From MGBC124762 sp048201935 (GTDB taxonomy: Bacteria; Bacillota; Clostridia; Oscillospirales; Oscillospiraceae), in contig DBFBGR010000002.1 of the NCBI GenBank assembly GCA_048201935.1, positions 1 through 64,000 on the forward strand: a stretch of DNA of 64,000 nucleotides, read 5' to 3'. Of this stretch, positions 57,336 to 64,000 are shown in pieces. Each line of letters begins with the position of its first letter. Position 1 is the stretch's first letter. The position numbers were made by a program, and so were the translations under genes. The notes below the pieces were generated by a model. It saw nothing but the letters and a program-made list of their open reading frames with translations. It was not told the DNA's origin and made no database searches.

Positions 57336-58213
57336 TGGGAGAGGGAAAGACCGTCGTGGTGGTGGGCCTGGGCCTCATCGGCGGGTCCATCGCCATGGCC
57401 CTGCAGGGCTTTGAGGACTACACCGTCATCGGCGTGGTCCGCTCCCAGAAGACCTACGACCTGGCCGTAGCGCGCCACGTGGCGGACCAGGTAACTATGG
57501 ATGCTGCCGCCGCGGTCCGCCAGGCGGACGTGGTCTGGCTCTGCCTGCCTCCCCAGGCCATTTTGGACTTTCTGACAGAGCACAAAGACGACTTTAAGCC
57601 CGGTTGCGTCGTCACCGATGTCTGCGGCGTCAAGACTGCCATCGTGGAGGGGGCCAAATGTCTGCCCGACACGGTGGACTTCATCGGCTGCCACCCTATG
57701 GCGGGCAAGGAAGTCTCCGGCGTGGCCAACGCCGACCGCGACCTCTTCCGGGGCGCGCACTTTATTCTGACCCCCAACGACGGCAACGACCCGGCCCATG
57801 TAGAGCTTTTGGAGCGCATGGCCCGGTATATGGGATTTCGGGACGTGGTCCGGGCCACGGCGGAGGAGCACGACGCCATCATCGCCTATACCAGTCAAGT
57901 CATGCACGTCATGGCCGTGGCGGTGTGCGACGACCCCGACCTCTTTGCCTGCAAGGGCTTCGAGGGCGGCTCCTTCCGGGATTGTACCCGTGTGGCGGCT
58001 CTGGACGTGCCGCTGTGGACCGAGCTCTTCTCCCTGAACGCTCCCGCCCTTTGCCAGGTCATCCAGACCTTGGAGGACAACCTGCGCGCCTACCGGGAGA
58101 CCATCCAGTCCGGCGACCGGGCGGCGCTGGCGGAGAAGCTGCGCTATTCCTCTGAGCGCAAGCGCCAGATGAACTTTGAAGGGCCGCCCCGAGGGGACCA
58201 GAGGGAAAAATAA
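57335..58213 (+). CDS. tyrA: Prephenate dehydrogenase
   Basis: The 292-residue enzyme oxidises prephenate to 4-hydroxyphenylpyruvate for tyrosine. It has the Rossmann motif V-V-G-L-G-L-I-G-G-S (residues 9-18), V-T-D-V-C-G-V-K, G-C-H-P-M-A-G-K-E and the helical dimerisation domain. There is no C-terminal ACT domain, so feedback regulation would be through other residues or absent. It overlaps aroF by one base. Confidence 0.92.
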   Translation: MGEGKTVVVVGLGLIGGSIAMALQGFEDYTVIGVVRSQKTYDLAVARHVADQVTMDAAAAVRQADVVWLCLPPQAILDFLTEHKDDFKPGCVVTDVCGVKTAIVEGAKCLPDTVDFIGCHPMAGKEVSGVANADRDLFRGAHFILTPNDGNDPAHVELLERMARYMGFRDVVRATAEEHDAIIAYTSQVMHVMAVAVCDDPDLFACKGFEGGSFRDCTRVAALDVPLWTELFSLNAPALCQVIQTLEDNLRAYRETIQSGDRAALAEKLRYSSERKRQMNFEGPPRGDQREK

Positions 58214-58254
58214 GCGCCGCCTCGGGCGGCTTTGGAATTTTGGAGATGATAGGC

Positions 58255-59421
58255 TTGAACATCGATCACGCCAAGCGGCTGGACCACTATACCACCGGGG
58301 TCTTCGCCGCCGTCAACGAGGAAAAGGACAAGATCGAGCGTGCCGGGGGAAAGGTGTATAACCTCTCCATCGGCACGCCGGATTTCGCACCGCCGGAGCA
58401 CGTGCGCCGCGCGTTGCTGGACAGCGCCGCCCAGGCTGAGAGCTGGAAGTACGCCCTGGTGGACAGCGACGAGCTCTTGAACGCGGTGGTGGACTACTAC
58501 CAAAGCCGCTTCGGCGTGTCCATCACCACCGACATGATCGTCTCGGTCCACGGCACCCAGGAGGGCATGGGCCATCTGGGCCTGGCTTTGTGCGACCCGG
58601 GGGACGTGGTGTTGCTGCCCGACCCGGGCTACCCCATTTTCGAGGTGGGGGCCTACTTTGGCCAGGCGGAGGTCTGCTACTACCCCTTGGTGAAGGAGCA
58701 CGATTTCCTGCCCCGGCTGGACCTGCTGGACGAGGAGGTCCTAAAGCGGGTCAAGTACATGGTTCTGTCCTATCCCTCCAACCCCGTAGGCGCGGCGGCA
58801 GGGAAGGACACCTATCTGGAGATCATGGAATACGCCCGGAAATATGGCTTTCTCATCATCAACGACAACGCCTATTCCGACATCATCTTCGACGGTCGCC
58901 AGGGCTTTTCCTTCCTCAGCCTGCCCGGAGCAAGGGAGATGGGAGCGGAGTTTTTCTCCCTGTCCAAGTCCTTCAACGTCACCGGAGCGCGCATCTCTTT
59001 CCTCATCGGCGATCCCAGGATCATCCAGGCGGTGAAGTTGTTGCGCTCTCAATTCGATTTTGGGATGTTTTTCCCGGTCCAAGCCGCGGCGGTGGCCGCT
59101 CTGCGGGGCCCTCTGGACGGGGTCAAGGCCCAGTGCGCCGAGTATCAGCGCCGCCGGGACGCCTTCTGCGGCGGACTGCGTCAGGCGGGCTGGAACGTGC
59201 CCGACAGCCAGGGCACCATGTTCGTCTGGGCCCCCATCCCCGAGGGACACGGCACCTCCCAGGAATTTTGCCAGGAGCTTCTGCAAAAGACAGGTGTGCT
59301 GGGCACGCCGGGCTCGGCCTTTGGTCCCAGCGGCGAGGGTTATATCCGCTTTGCCCTGGTCCGTCCGGCCCAGGAGCTGGCCCAGATCGCCGCTATGATC
59401 GGCGAGAAGCTGGGCCTTTGA
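58255..59421 (+). CDS. Class I/II aminotransferase
   Basis: The 388-residue PLP enzyme has N-L-S-I-G-T-P-D-F-A-P-P, L-L-P-D-P-G-Y-P-I-F, Y-P-S-N-P-V-G-A, N-D-N-A-Y-S-D-I, and Lys238 in S-L-S-K-S-F-N-V-T-G-A-R. Position after tyrA suggests an aromatic aminotransferase. Sequence alone also fits DapL-like or broad-range enzymes. I prefer TTG 58255, nine bases after GGAG; ATG 58246 lies too close to it. Check by aligning the N-terminus. Confidence 0.88.
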   Translation: MNIDHAKRLDHYTTGVFAAVNEEKDKIERAGGKVYNLSIGTPDFAPPEHVRRALLDSAAQAESWKYALVDSDELLNAVVDYYQSRFGVSITTDMIVSVHGTQEGMGHLGLALCDPGDVVLLPDPGYPIFEVGAYFGQAEVCYYPLVKEHDFLPRLDLLDEEVLKRVKYMVLSYPSNPVGAAAGKDTYLEIMEYARKYGFLIINDNAYSDIIFDGRQGFSFLSLPGAREMGAEFFSLSKSFNVTGARISFLIGDPRIIQAVKLLRSQFDFGMFFPVQAAAVAALRGPLDGVKAQCAEYQRRRDAFCGGLRQAGWNVPDSQGTMFVWAPIPEGHGTSQEFCQELLQKTGVLGTPGSAFGPSGEGYIRFALVRPAQELAQIAAMIGEKLGL

Positions 59422-59443
59422 AGATGAAAGGAGGCGGCGTAGG

Positions 59444-60757
59444 ATGACCGCTCTAGCGTGGTATGATCTGGCTGTGTGCTTTTTTCTCTATTCGTTTTTG
59501 GGCTGGTGTGCCGAGGTGGTCTACTATGCCGTAGCCAAGCGGCAATTTTGCAACCGGGGCTTTTTGACCTTGCCCTTTCTGGTCTCCTACGGTGTGACCT
59601 TTTGCATCCTTTTGCTGGTGCTGCCCTCGTTGGCGGGACATCCGGTGCTGGGGTTTTTGTTTACCATGGCGGTGGTCTCGGTGGTGGAGAGCCTGGCCGT
59701 CTATCTCCTCAAGGGCCTAGGGCCCAAGCTCCGCTGGGGTGAGGACCGGGTCCGGATCCTGGGGGGCAGCTGGAAGGGGCTTTGCCTCTCTGTCATCATC
59801 ACCGGCGGATTCTATCTGCTCTACCTAGTTTTCCACCCCATGGTGCTGGCGGTGTTGATGCTTGTTCCCCGGCTGGTGAAGCAGGCTGTTGCCGTCGCCA
59901 TGCTGGCCTTGGTGGCCCTGGACGCGTTCACCGTCCTGGTCTGCGTCCGGGCCGGAGACAGCGAGGGGTATCTCCGCCGCCAAGAGGAGGGTCAGCAGAA
60001 GAAGCTGGCCCTCGGCCTCAGCGACTGGATCTGGAAGCGTCTTCGTAAGGCCTATCCCGGCGCGGGGGAACAGACGGACCAGGAGCCGGGACGTTTGGTC
60101 TTTGCCCAGGGACTTTGTCTGGATAAGATCATTTGGGTCTTCCTCATTTCCGCACTGCTGGGCGATGGCATCGAGACCCTCTACTGCGGCCTGGTGGGCG
60201 GCGCGTGGATGAGCCGCTCCAGCGTGCTCTACGGCCCCTTCAGCTTCGTCTGGGGCCTGGGGGCGGTGGTGCTGACGCTGACGCTCTACCCACTGCGGGG
60301 CAAAAACGACCGCTATATCTTCCTGGGCGGCTTTGTCATCGGCGGGGCCTACGAGTATCTGTGCAGCGTGTTCACCGAGCTGGTCTTCGGCACGGTGTTT
60401 TGGGATTACAGCGATATGCCGCTGAACATCGGTGGCCGGACCAACGTGCTGTTTTGCTTCTTCTGGGGCATTTTGGCGGTGGTGTGGATCAAGCTCCTCT
60501 ATCCGCCGCTGTCCAAGTCCATCGAAAAACTGCCTGTGGTGGCGGGCAAGGTGCTCACCTGGCTTGTGGTCTTCTTCATGCTCTGCAACGCCGTTTTGAC
60601 CTCCGCCGCCATGGCCCGGTACGAGAGCCGCCGGACCCGGAGCGAGAGCGTCAACGTCTTCGAGGCGTTTTTGGACGAGAACTACGGCGACGATTTTATG
60701 GAACACCGCTGGCCCAACATGATCCGGGCTGACGAGCTGGAAACAGGCACGGAATAA
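59444..60757 (+). CDS. CmpB-family membrane protein (putative ABC-transporter type IV)
   Basis: This 437-residue, multi-pass protein shows two related halves. Each contains the CmpB pattern: Y-S-F-L-G-W-C-A-E-V-V-Y-Y (residues 16-28) in the first, and G-D-G-I-E-T-L-Y-C-G-L-V-G-G and the D-M-P-L-N-I-G-G-R-T-N segment in the second. A cytoplasmic charged linker (residues 175-215) joins them. Most CmpB proteins are single units, so this is an internal duplication. Function is unknown and the ABC name is not backed by an adjacent ATPase. Confidence 0.82.
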   Translation: MTALAWYDLAVCFFLYSFLGWCAEVVYYAVAKRQFCNRGFLTLPFLVSYGVTFCILLLVLPSLAGHPVLGFLFTMAVVSVVESLAVYLLKGLGPKLRWGEDRVRILGGSWKGLCLSVIITGGFYLLYLVFHPMVLAVLMLVPRLVKQAVAVAMLALVALDAFTVLVCVRAGDSEGYLRRQEEGQQKKLALGLSDWIWKRLRKAYPGAGEQTDQEPGRLVFAQGLCLDKIIWVFLISALLGDGIETLYCGLVGGAWMSRSSVLYGPFSFVWGLGAVVLTLTLYPLRGKNDRYIFLGGFVIGGAYEYLCSVFTELVFGTVFWDYSDMPLNIGGRTNVLFCFFWGILAVVWIKLLYPPLSKSIEKLPVVAGKVLTWLVVFFMLCNAVLTSAAMARYESRRTRSESVNVFEAFLDENYGDDFMEHRWPNMIRADELETGTE

Positions 60758-60759
60758 AG

Positions 60760-60795
60760 AAACGGCGAACGTCCAGGGGACGTTCGCCGTTTTTT
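60760..60795. terminator. Bidirectional terminator
   Basis: Perfect arms of 14-15 bp around a 3-4-nt loop, with six Ts on the right and a short A-run on the left, separate the converging CmpB and lipoprotein genes. Confidence 0.88.
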
Positions 60796-61504
60796 AATAG
60801 CACCGCTTACAGACGGTGTAGCCCTTGCTTTGCGCCTCGGACAGGGAGACCTGCCGGGGGTTTTTCATGCCGCTGCACGAGGAGTCCGCGTGATACTTCT
60901 TTCCCGACTGGGGGATCCATACCATGCCGCCGCTGCGGGTCTCCGGCGTGGGCTCCGCGTCGGATGTGGCGGGCAGGGCCCTGTCCTCAGGCAGGGGAGA
61001 GGCTTCGCCGGGCTCTGGGTCCAGCGGCTCCAGGGCCAGGATGTCCCCGGGTTCCTCTGAAGCGGGTGGAGGAGGCGTAGTCTCCTCCGGCGGCGGGCTA
61101 TCCAGCGGGCCCACGGTGGCCAGATAGGCGGTGGCCTCCCGGTAGAAGTACACCGTGCCGCTGCTGTCAGGCTCATCACAGAGAAAGTCGCCGTTGTCAC
61201 CGGAGACGATATACAGCGCCTTGGTCTGGTCCAGGGTGCTGATATAGGCCACATTCGCGTCGATATGGTCGCCGGCGGGTGAGTAGATGCCGGTGAGACT
61301 TTGCCCGTCCAGCTCGTTTTTATCGTAACGGTAGATGCATCCGTCGATAAATTTGCACTCCGCGCCGTTGACGGCAAAGTACCAGGTGCCGTCATAGGCG
61401 GCGGTGGGGGAGGCGTCGTCCTCATAGGCCACGCAGCCTGACAGGCACAAAACCAGCGCCAGTACCAGGACAAGCGCGCGTTTTCTCTTTCTCAAACGGG
61501 TCAC
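60794..61504 (-). CDS. Lipoprotein with C-terminal Cys4-like domain
   Basis: The 236-residue protein has a lipoprotein signal (R-K-R-K-R-A-L-V-L-V-L-A-L-V-L-C-L-S-G-C; lipid Cys about residue 24). A 100-residue beta-rich extracellular region (A-Y-D-G-T-W-Y-F-A-V-N-G) follows, then a Pro/Glu-rich linker (residues 128-180) and a short domain Y-H-A-D-S-S-C-S-G-M with V-C-K-R-C. That last domain, like Ada metal-binding domains, often ends secreted bacterial proteins. The start is GTG 61504. It lies 16 bp after the GH13 gene. The role is unknown. Confidence 0.8.
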   Translation of the reverse strand: MTRLRKRKRALVLVLALVLCLSGCVAYEDDASPTAAYDGTWYFAVNGAECKFIDGCIYRYDKNELDGQSLTGIYSPAGDHIDANVAYISTLDQTKALYIVSGDNGDFLCDEPDSSGTVYFYREATAYLATVGPLDSPPPEETTPPPPASEEPGDILALEPLDPEPGEASPLPEDRALPATSDAEPTPETRSGGMVWIPQSGKKYHADSSCSGMKNPRQVSLSEAQSKGYTVCKRCY

Positions 61505-61520
61505 CGGCCTCTCTATTTCG

Positions 61521-62831
61521 TTACGCCTCGCACTTCCAGAAGGCGACGCTGTAGGGAGCGAGCTCACTGCCGCCGCCAAAGTCGTGGACCTGGCCGGTGA
61601 TCAGGTCCACCGCCTGGCCGCAGCCGGCGTCAAAATGGGCGGTGTAGGGCGCGCTGTCGGCGTTGATGGCCACCAGCACCCGCTCGCCCTCCGCAGCCCG
61701 CTCAAAGATGAACTGGCGGTTGGTGAGAGTCACCATGCGGTAGCCGCCGTGGCACAAGGCCGGGCTCTGCCGCCGAGCCTTGGCCAGCCGGGCGATAAAG
61801 GCGGTGAGCTCATTCTCCTGGGGCTTTTCCAGCGCGGGGCGCAGCGCCGCGTCGCCCTGGGCCTTGTCGCCCTCCATGGCCCACTCGCTGCCGTAGTAGA
61901 TCGCGGGCACGCCGGGCATACCGAACACCAGTCCCCAGGCGGGCTGGAGGTGGTTCTTATCCTGCAAAACGGTGGCGATGCGGGACACGTCGTGGTTGTC
62001 CAGGAAGCTCAAAAGGCTCTTGCCTCGGTAGAGGCACCATTGCTCCGCGCCGAACTGACGGTTGAGAGAGTGGCCGATCTCAAAGAGGTTCATGGAGTTG
62101 AAGGCGGACCACAGGCCCTTGTAGCACTCATAATTGGTAACGCTGTGGCAGGCTTGGTCGTTCATCCAGCGGTTGTAATCGCCGTGGAGGGTCTCGCCCA
62201 GCAGCCAGAAGTCAGGCTTCAAGCTGCTGGTGAACCCCCGCAGCCGGCGGAGATAATCCGGGTCCAGGCAGTAGGCTACATCCAGGCGCAGTCCGTCGAT
62301 GCCGTAGTCCTCCACCCAGCCGCGAATGGCGGCAAATTGGTGCTCCACCACCGCGGGGTTTTGCAGGTTCAGCTTCACCAACTCGTAGTGGCCCTCCCAG
62401 CCCTCGTACCAAAAGCCGTCGCCATAGTTGGAGTCGCCGTCAAAATTGACATGGAACCAGTCCTTATAGGGGCTGTCCCAGCGCTTTTCCAGTACGTCCC
62501 GGAAGGCCCAAAAGCCCCGGCCTACATGGTTGAACACGCCGTCGAACATCACCCGGATGCCCGCTTGGTGAAATGCGTTGCAGACCTTTTTCAGCTCCTC
62601 TTTGGTGCCCAGACGGCAGTCCACGGCGTTGTAATCTCTGGTATCATAGCCGTGACAGTCGCTTTCAAAAAGAGGGTTAAAAAGTACCGTATCCGCGCCC
62701 AGGGCCTTGATGTGTTCCACCCAGTCCAGCACGGTCAGGAGCCGGTGGGCGCTCACGCCGTCGTTGTGCTCCGGCGCGCCGCACAGCCCCAGAGGATAGA
62801 TCTGGTAGACTACCGCTTCTTCAAACCACAT
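61521..62831 (-). CDS. GH13 alpha-amylase family glycosidase
   Basis: The 436-residue protein is a cytosolic TIM-barrel glycosidase without a signal peptide. GH13 residues are D97 (D-G-V-F-N-H-V-G), nucleophile D184 (G-L-R-L-D-V-A-Y), acid/base E213 (L-G-E-T-L-H-G) and D281 (F-L-D-N-H-D). A short C-terminal beta domain follows. Substrate specificity (maltodextrin, sucrose phosphorylase-like or other) is not evident. AAGGAAGG precedes ATG 62831. It leads a two-gene operon with the lipoprotein. Confidence 0.93.
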   Translation of the reverse strand: MWFEEAVVYQIYPLGLCGAPEHNDGVSAHRLLTVLDWVEHIKALGADTVLFNPLFESDCHGYDTRDYNAVDCRLGTKEELKKVCNAFHQAGIRVMFDGVFNHVGRGFWAFRDVLEKRWDSPYKDWFHVNFDGDSNYGDGFWYEGWEGHYELVKLNLQNPAVVEHQFAAIRGWVEDYGIDGLRLDVAYCLDPDYLRRLRGFTSSLKPDFWLLGETLHGDYNRWMNDQACHSVTNYECYKGLWSAFNSMNLFEIGHSLNRQFGAEQWCLYRGKSLLSFLDNHDVSRIATVLQDKNHLQPAWGLVFGMPGVPAIYYGSEWAMEGDKAQGDAALRPALEKPQENELTAFIARLAKARRQSPALCHGGYRMVTLTNRQFIFERAAEGERVLVAINADSAPYTAHFDAGCGQAVDLITGQVHDFGGGSELAPYSVAFWKCEA

Positions 62832-62874
62832 AGTTTTGCCTTCCTTTGCTGAGAGAGTATTTGAACAGGTCTCT

Positions 62875-62903
62875 AGTATAACAGAGGTCGGCCTGGAACA
62901 CAA
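62875..62903 (-). promoter_or_regulatory. GH13 operon promoter
   Basis: On the minus strand TTGTGT (62898-62903) and TATACT (62875-62880), spacing 17 bp, 43 bp upstream of the start. Confidence 0.6.
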
Positions 62904-62981
62904 TGGCAAAAATGGACCCTTTGCCTTGGAGTGGTCCAGAAAAATGACGGCAAAGTTTCACAAAAATCTTGGGTGATGCGG

Positions 62982-63010
62982 TTGATTTTTTAGAAGACTT
63001 GTGCTATACT
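62982..63010 (+). promoter_or_regulatory. Promoter of the PAS-GGDEF gene
   Basis: TTGATT (62982-62987) and TATACT (63005-63010), spacing 17 bp, 66 bp upstream of the start. The promoter diverges from the GH13 promoter. Confidence 0.65.
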
Positions 63011-63076
63011 CTTATGGAAAACAGTGGGCCAGAAGGTAAATTTTCACTCACAGCACGGACTAAGGGGACGGTAGTT

Positions 63077-64000
63077 GTGTTGCAAAACAAGCTCTTTGAT
63101 ATTCTCTCCAGCGCCTCAGACGACATCTATTTCTATCTCTGCGATGTAAAACGGGACTACAGCCGTTGGTCCAAAAACACCGTGGAGGATTTTGGCGTGC
63201 CGGAATATGTCTACGATAACGCCTCGGTCTGGATGGAGCACATCCATCCCGATGACCGGGAGGCCTACCGCCTGGACGTTCAGGCGGTCTTCGAGGGAAA
63301 GAAGGACCGCCACGAGTGCGAGTACCGGGCCATGACGGCCAAGGGCGAGTACGTTTGGGTCAAATGCTGCGGCGTGATGTACTACGAAAACGGAGAGCCC
63401 ACCATGTTTGGCGGATGCATCATGCGCCTGGACAACCACAGCCGCTACGATCCAGTGACCCATCTTCTGGCCGCCAACCACGAGACCGACTGGATCTGCG
63501 AGTTTTTGGCCTCGGACCAGCCCGCCATCGTCGTGCTCATTGGTATCGACGGCTTCCGCCAGATCGTCAACAACTATGGCTACGAGTTTGGCAACAGTAT
63601 CCTCTTCCAGATCGGTCAGAAGCTCTCGGGGCTGTGTACCACCCTGGGCAAGGGATGTATGGTGGCCCGGTTCGTCAAGGATGAGTTCGTAGTCTTCCTG
63701 CCCGGCTACACAGAGGAGCGGGCCCGGGATGTCTTCCAGCAGATGAAAAAGCTGGTCCAGCAGGTGGGCGTGGAGGGCCGCAACATCGACATCGGTATCT
63801 CCGCGGGCGCGGTGCAGTTCCCCGCCGATGGCCGGGAGTATAACGCTTTGGTGTCCAAGCAGGAGCATGCATTGGAGTATGTCAAGGAGCATGACCGGGG
63901 TGGCTTCTGCCTGTATAACGAGGATATCGAGCATGAGCACAGCCGCCGCATCCAGATCCGCAACGCTTTGGCCCACTCCATCAACAACGACTTTGAGGGC
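63077..64000 (+). CDS. PAS plus degenerate GGDEF signalling protein (runs off window)
   Basis: 308 codons are visible. A PAS fold (residues about 10-120, with W-M-E-H-I-H-P-D-D-R-E and the E-Y-R-A-M-T-A-K-G-E-Y-V-W-V-K segment) precedes a GGDEF domain (125-285). The active-site signature reads V-K-D-E-F (200-204) instead of G-G-D-E-F, so diguanylate cyclase activity is unlikely. The final residues (R-R-I-Q-I-R-N-A-L-A) look like the linker to an EAL phosphodiesterase domain, which would lie beyond the window. The start is GTG 63077, nine bases after AAGGGG. Confidence 0.85.
   Translation, partial: MLQNKLFDILSSASDDIYFYLCDVKRDYSRWSKNTVEDFGVPEYVYDNASVWMEHIHPDDREAYRLDVQAVFEGKKDRHECEYRAMTAKGEYVWVKCCGVMYYENGEPTMFGGCIMRLDNHSRYDPVTHLLAANHETDWICEFLASDQPAIVVLIGIDGFRQIVNNYGYEFGNSILFQIGQKLSGLCTTLGKGCMVARFVKDEFVVFLPGYTEERARDVFQQMKKLVQQVGVEGRNIDIGISAGAVQFPADGREYNALVSKQEHALEYVKEHDRGGFCLYNEDIEHEHSRRIQIRNALAHSINNDFEG

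Noticed and set aside
1..64000. CRISPR arrays, tRNA or rRNA genes, insertion sequences of the IS type
   Set aside because: No regularly spaced repeats other than the four repA iterons, no cloverleaf-like segments or rRNA signatures noticed, and no transposase frame other than the serine recombinase.

Overview
The window looks like a chromosomal segment of a high-GC, spore-forming member of the Oscillospiraceae (Clostridium cluster IV; the gene set resembles Flavonifractor/Pseudoflavonifractor). The evidence is Firmicutes-style sigma-A promoters and AGGAGG ribosome sites, spoIIM and spoVAC, a YacP/Rae1-type nuclease domain, type III and type I glutamine synthetases, DapL-type lysine synthesis, and a purine pathway that uses a PurO-type IMP cyclohydrolase. 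The organism is inferred from gene content only. I saw no rRNA, tRNA or CRISPR array.

Region 1 (1-about 5,000) is mobile DNA. On the minus strand lies the replication and conjugation module of an integrative conjugative element: a Cys-rich protein, a RepA-like initiator with 23-bp iterons inside its coding sequence, ParB, a small acidic protein, a DpnD/PcfM-like protein, PcfB, and the start of a VirD4 coupling protein. VirD4 is cut off after about 100 codons, and a serine recombinase gene starts 48 bp beyond its stop and runs out of the window. The simplest reading is a second mobile element inserted in virD4.

Region 2 (5,000-23,460) is core chromosome: an hflX-GNAT-yigZ operon (minus), rpmE, gltX-spoIIM, glnN (GSIII), pyrG, a DUF11 protein, rplS, rbgA-rnhB-yraN-dipeptidase, a short AT-richer insertion with two orphan genes (one leucine-rich-repeat), a phosphoesterase, tig and clpP. 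Region 3 (23,460-36,450) continues with clpX, lon, engB, a FAH-family enzyme, trmK, a Nif3-like protein and yebC. It ends with an HxlR-controlled group holding a zinc macrodomain and a SirTM-type sirtuin, followed by an orphan spoVAC.

Region 4 (36,450-45,600) holds a yjdF gene behind a candidate azaaromatic riboswitch and a TetM-like ribosomal GTPase fused to a Rae1/YacP NYN endoribonuclease domain, which I consider the most interesting gene here. It also holds a lipase, folate and VanZ-like genes, glnA (GSI) and dapF-dapL. Region 5 (45,590-54,620, minus) is a purine operon, purE-purC-purF-DUF3795-purM-purN-purO-AICARFT-two unknowns-purD-hydrolase. Its PurF lacks the usual glutaminase cysteine. 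Region 6 (54,800-64,000) carries a DUF3343/cysteine desulfurase pair, an aromatic amino acid group (DAHP synthase, prephenate dehydrogenase, aminotransferase), a CmpB-family membrane protein, a lipoprotein, a GH13 glycosidase, and the start of a PAS plus degenerate-GGDEF signalling protein.
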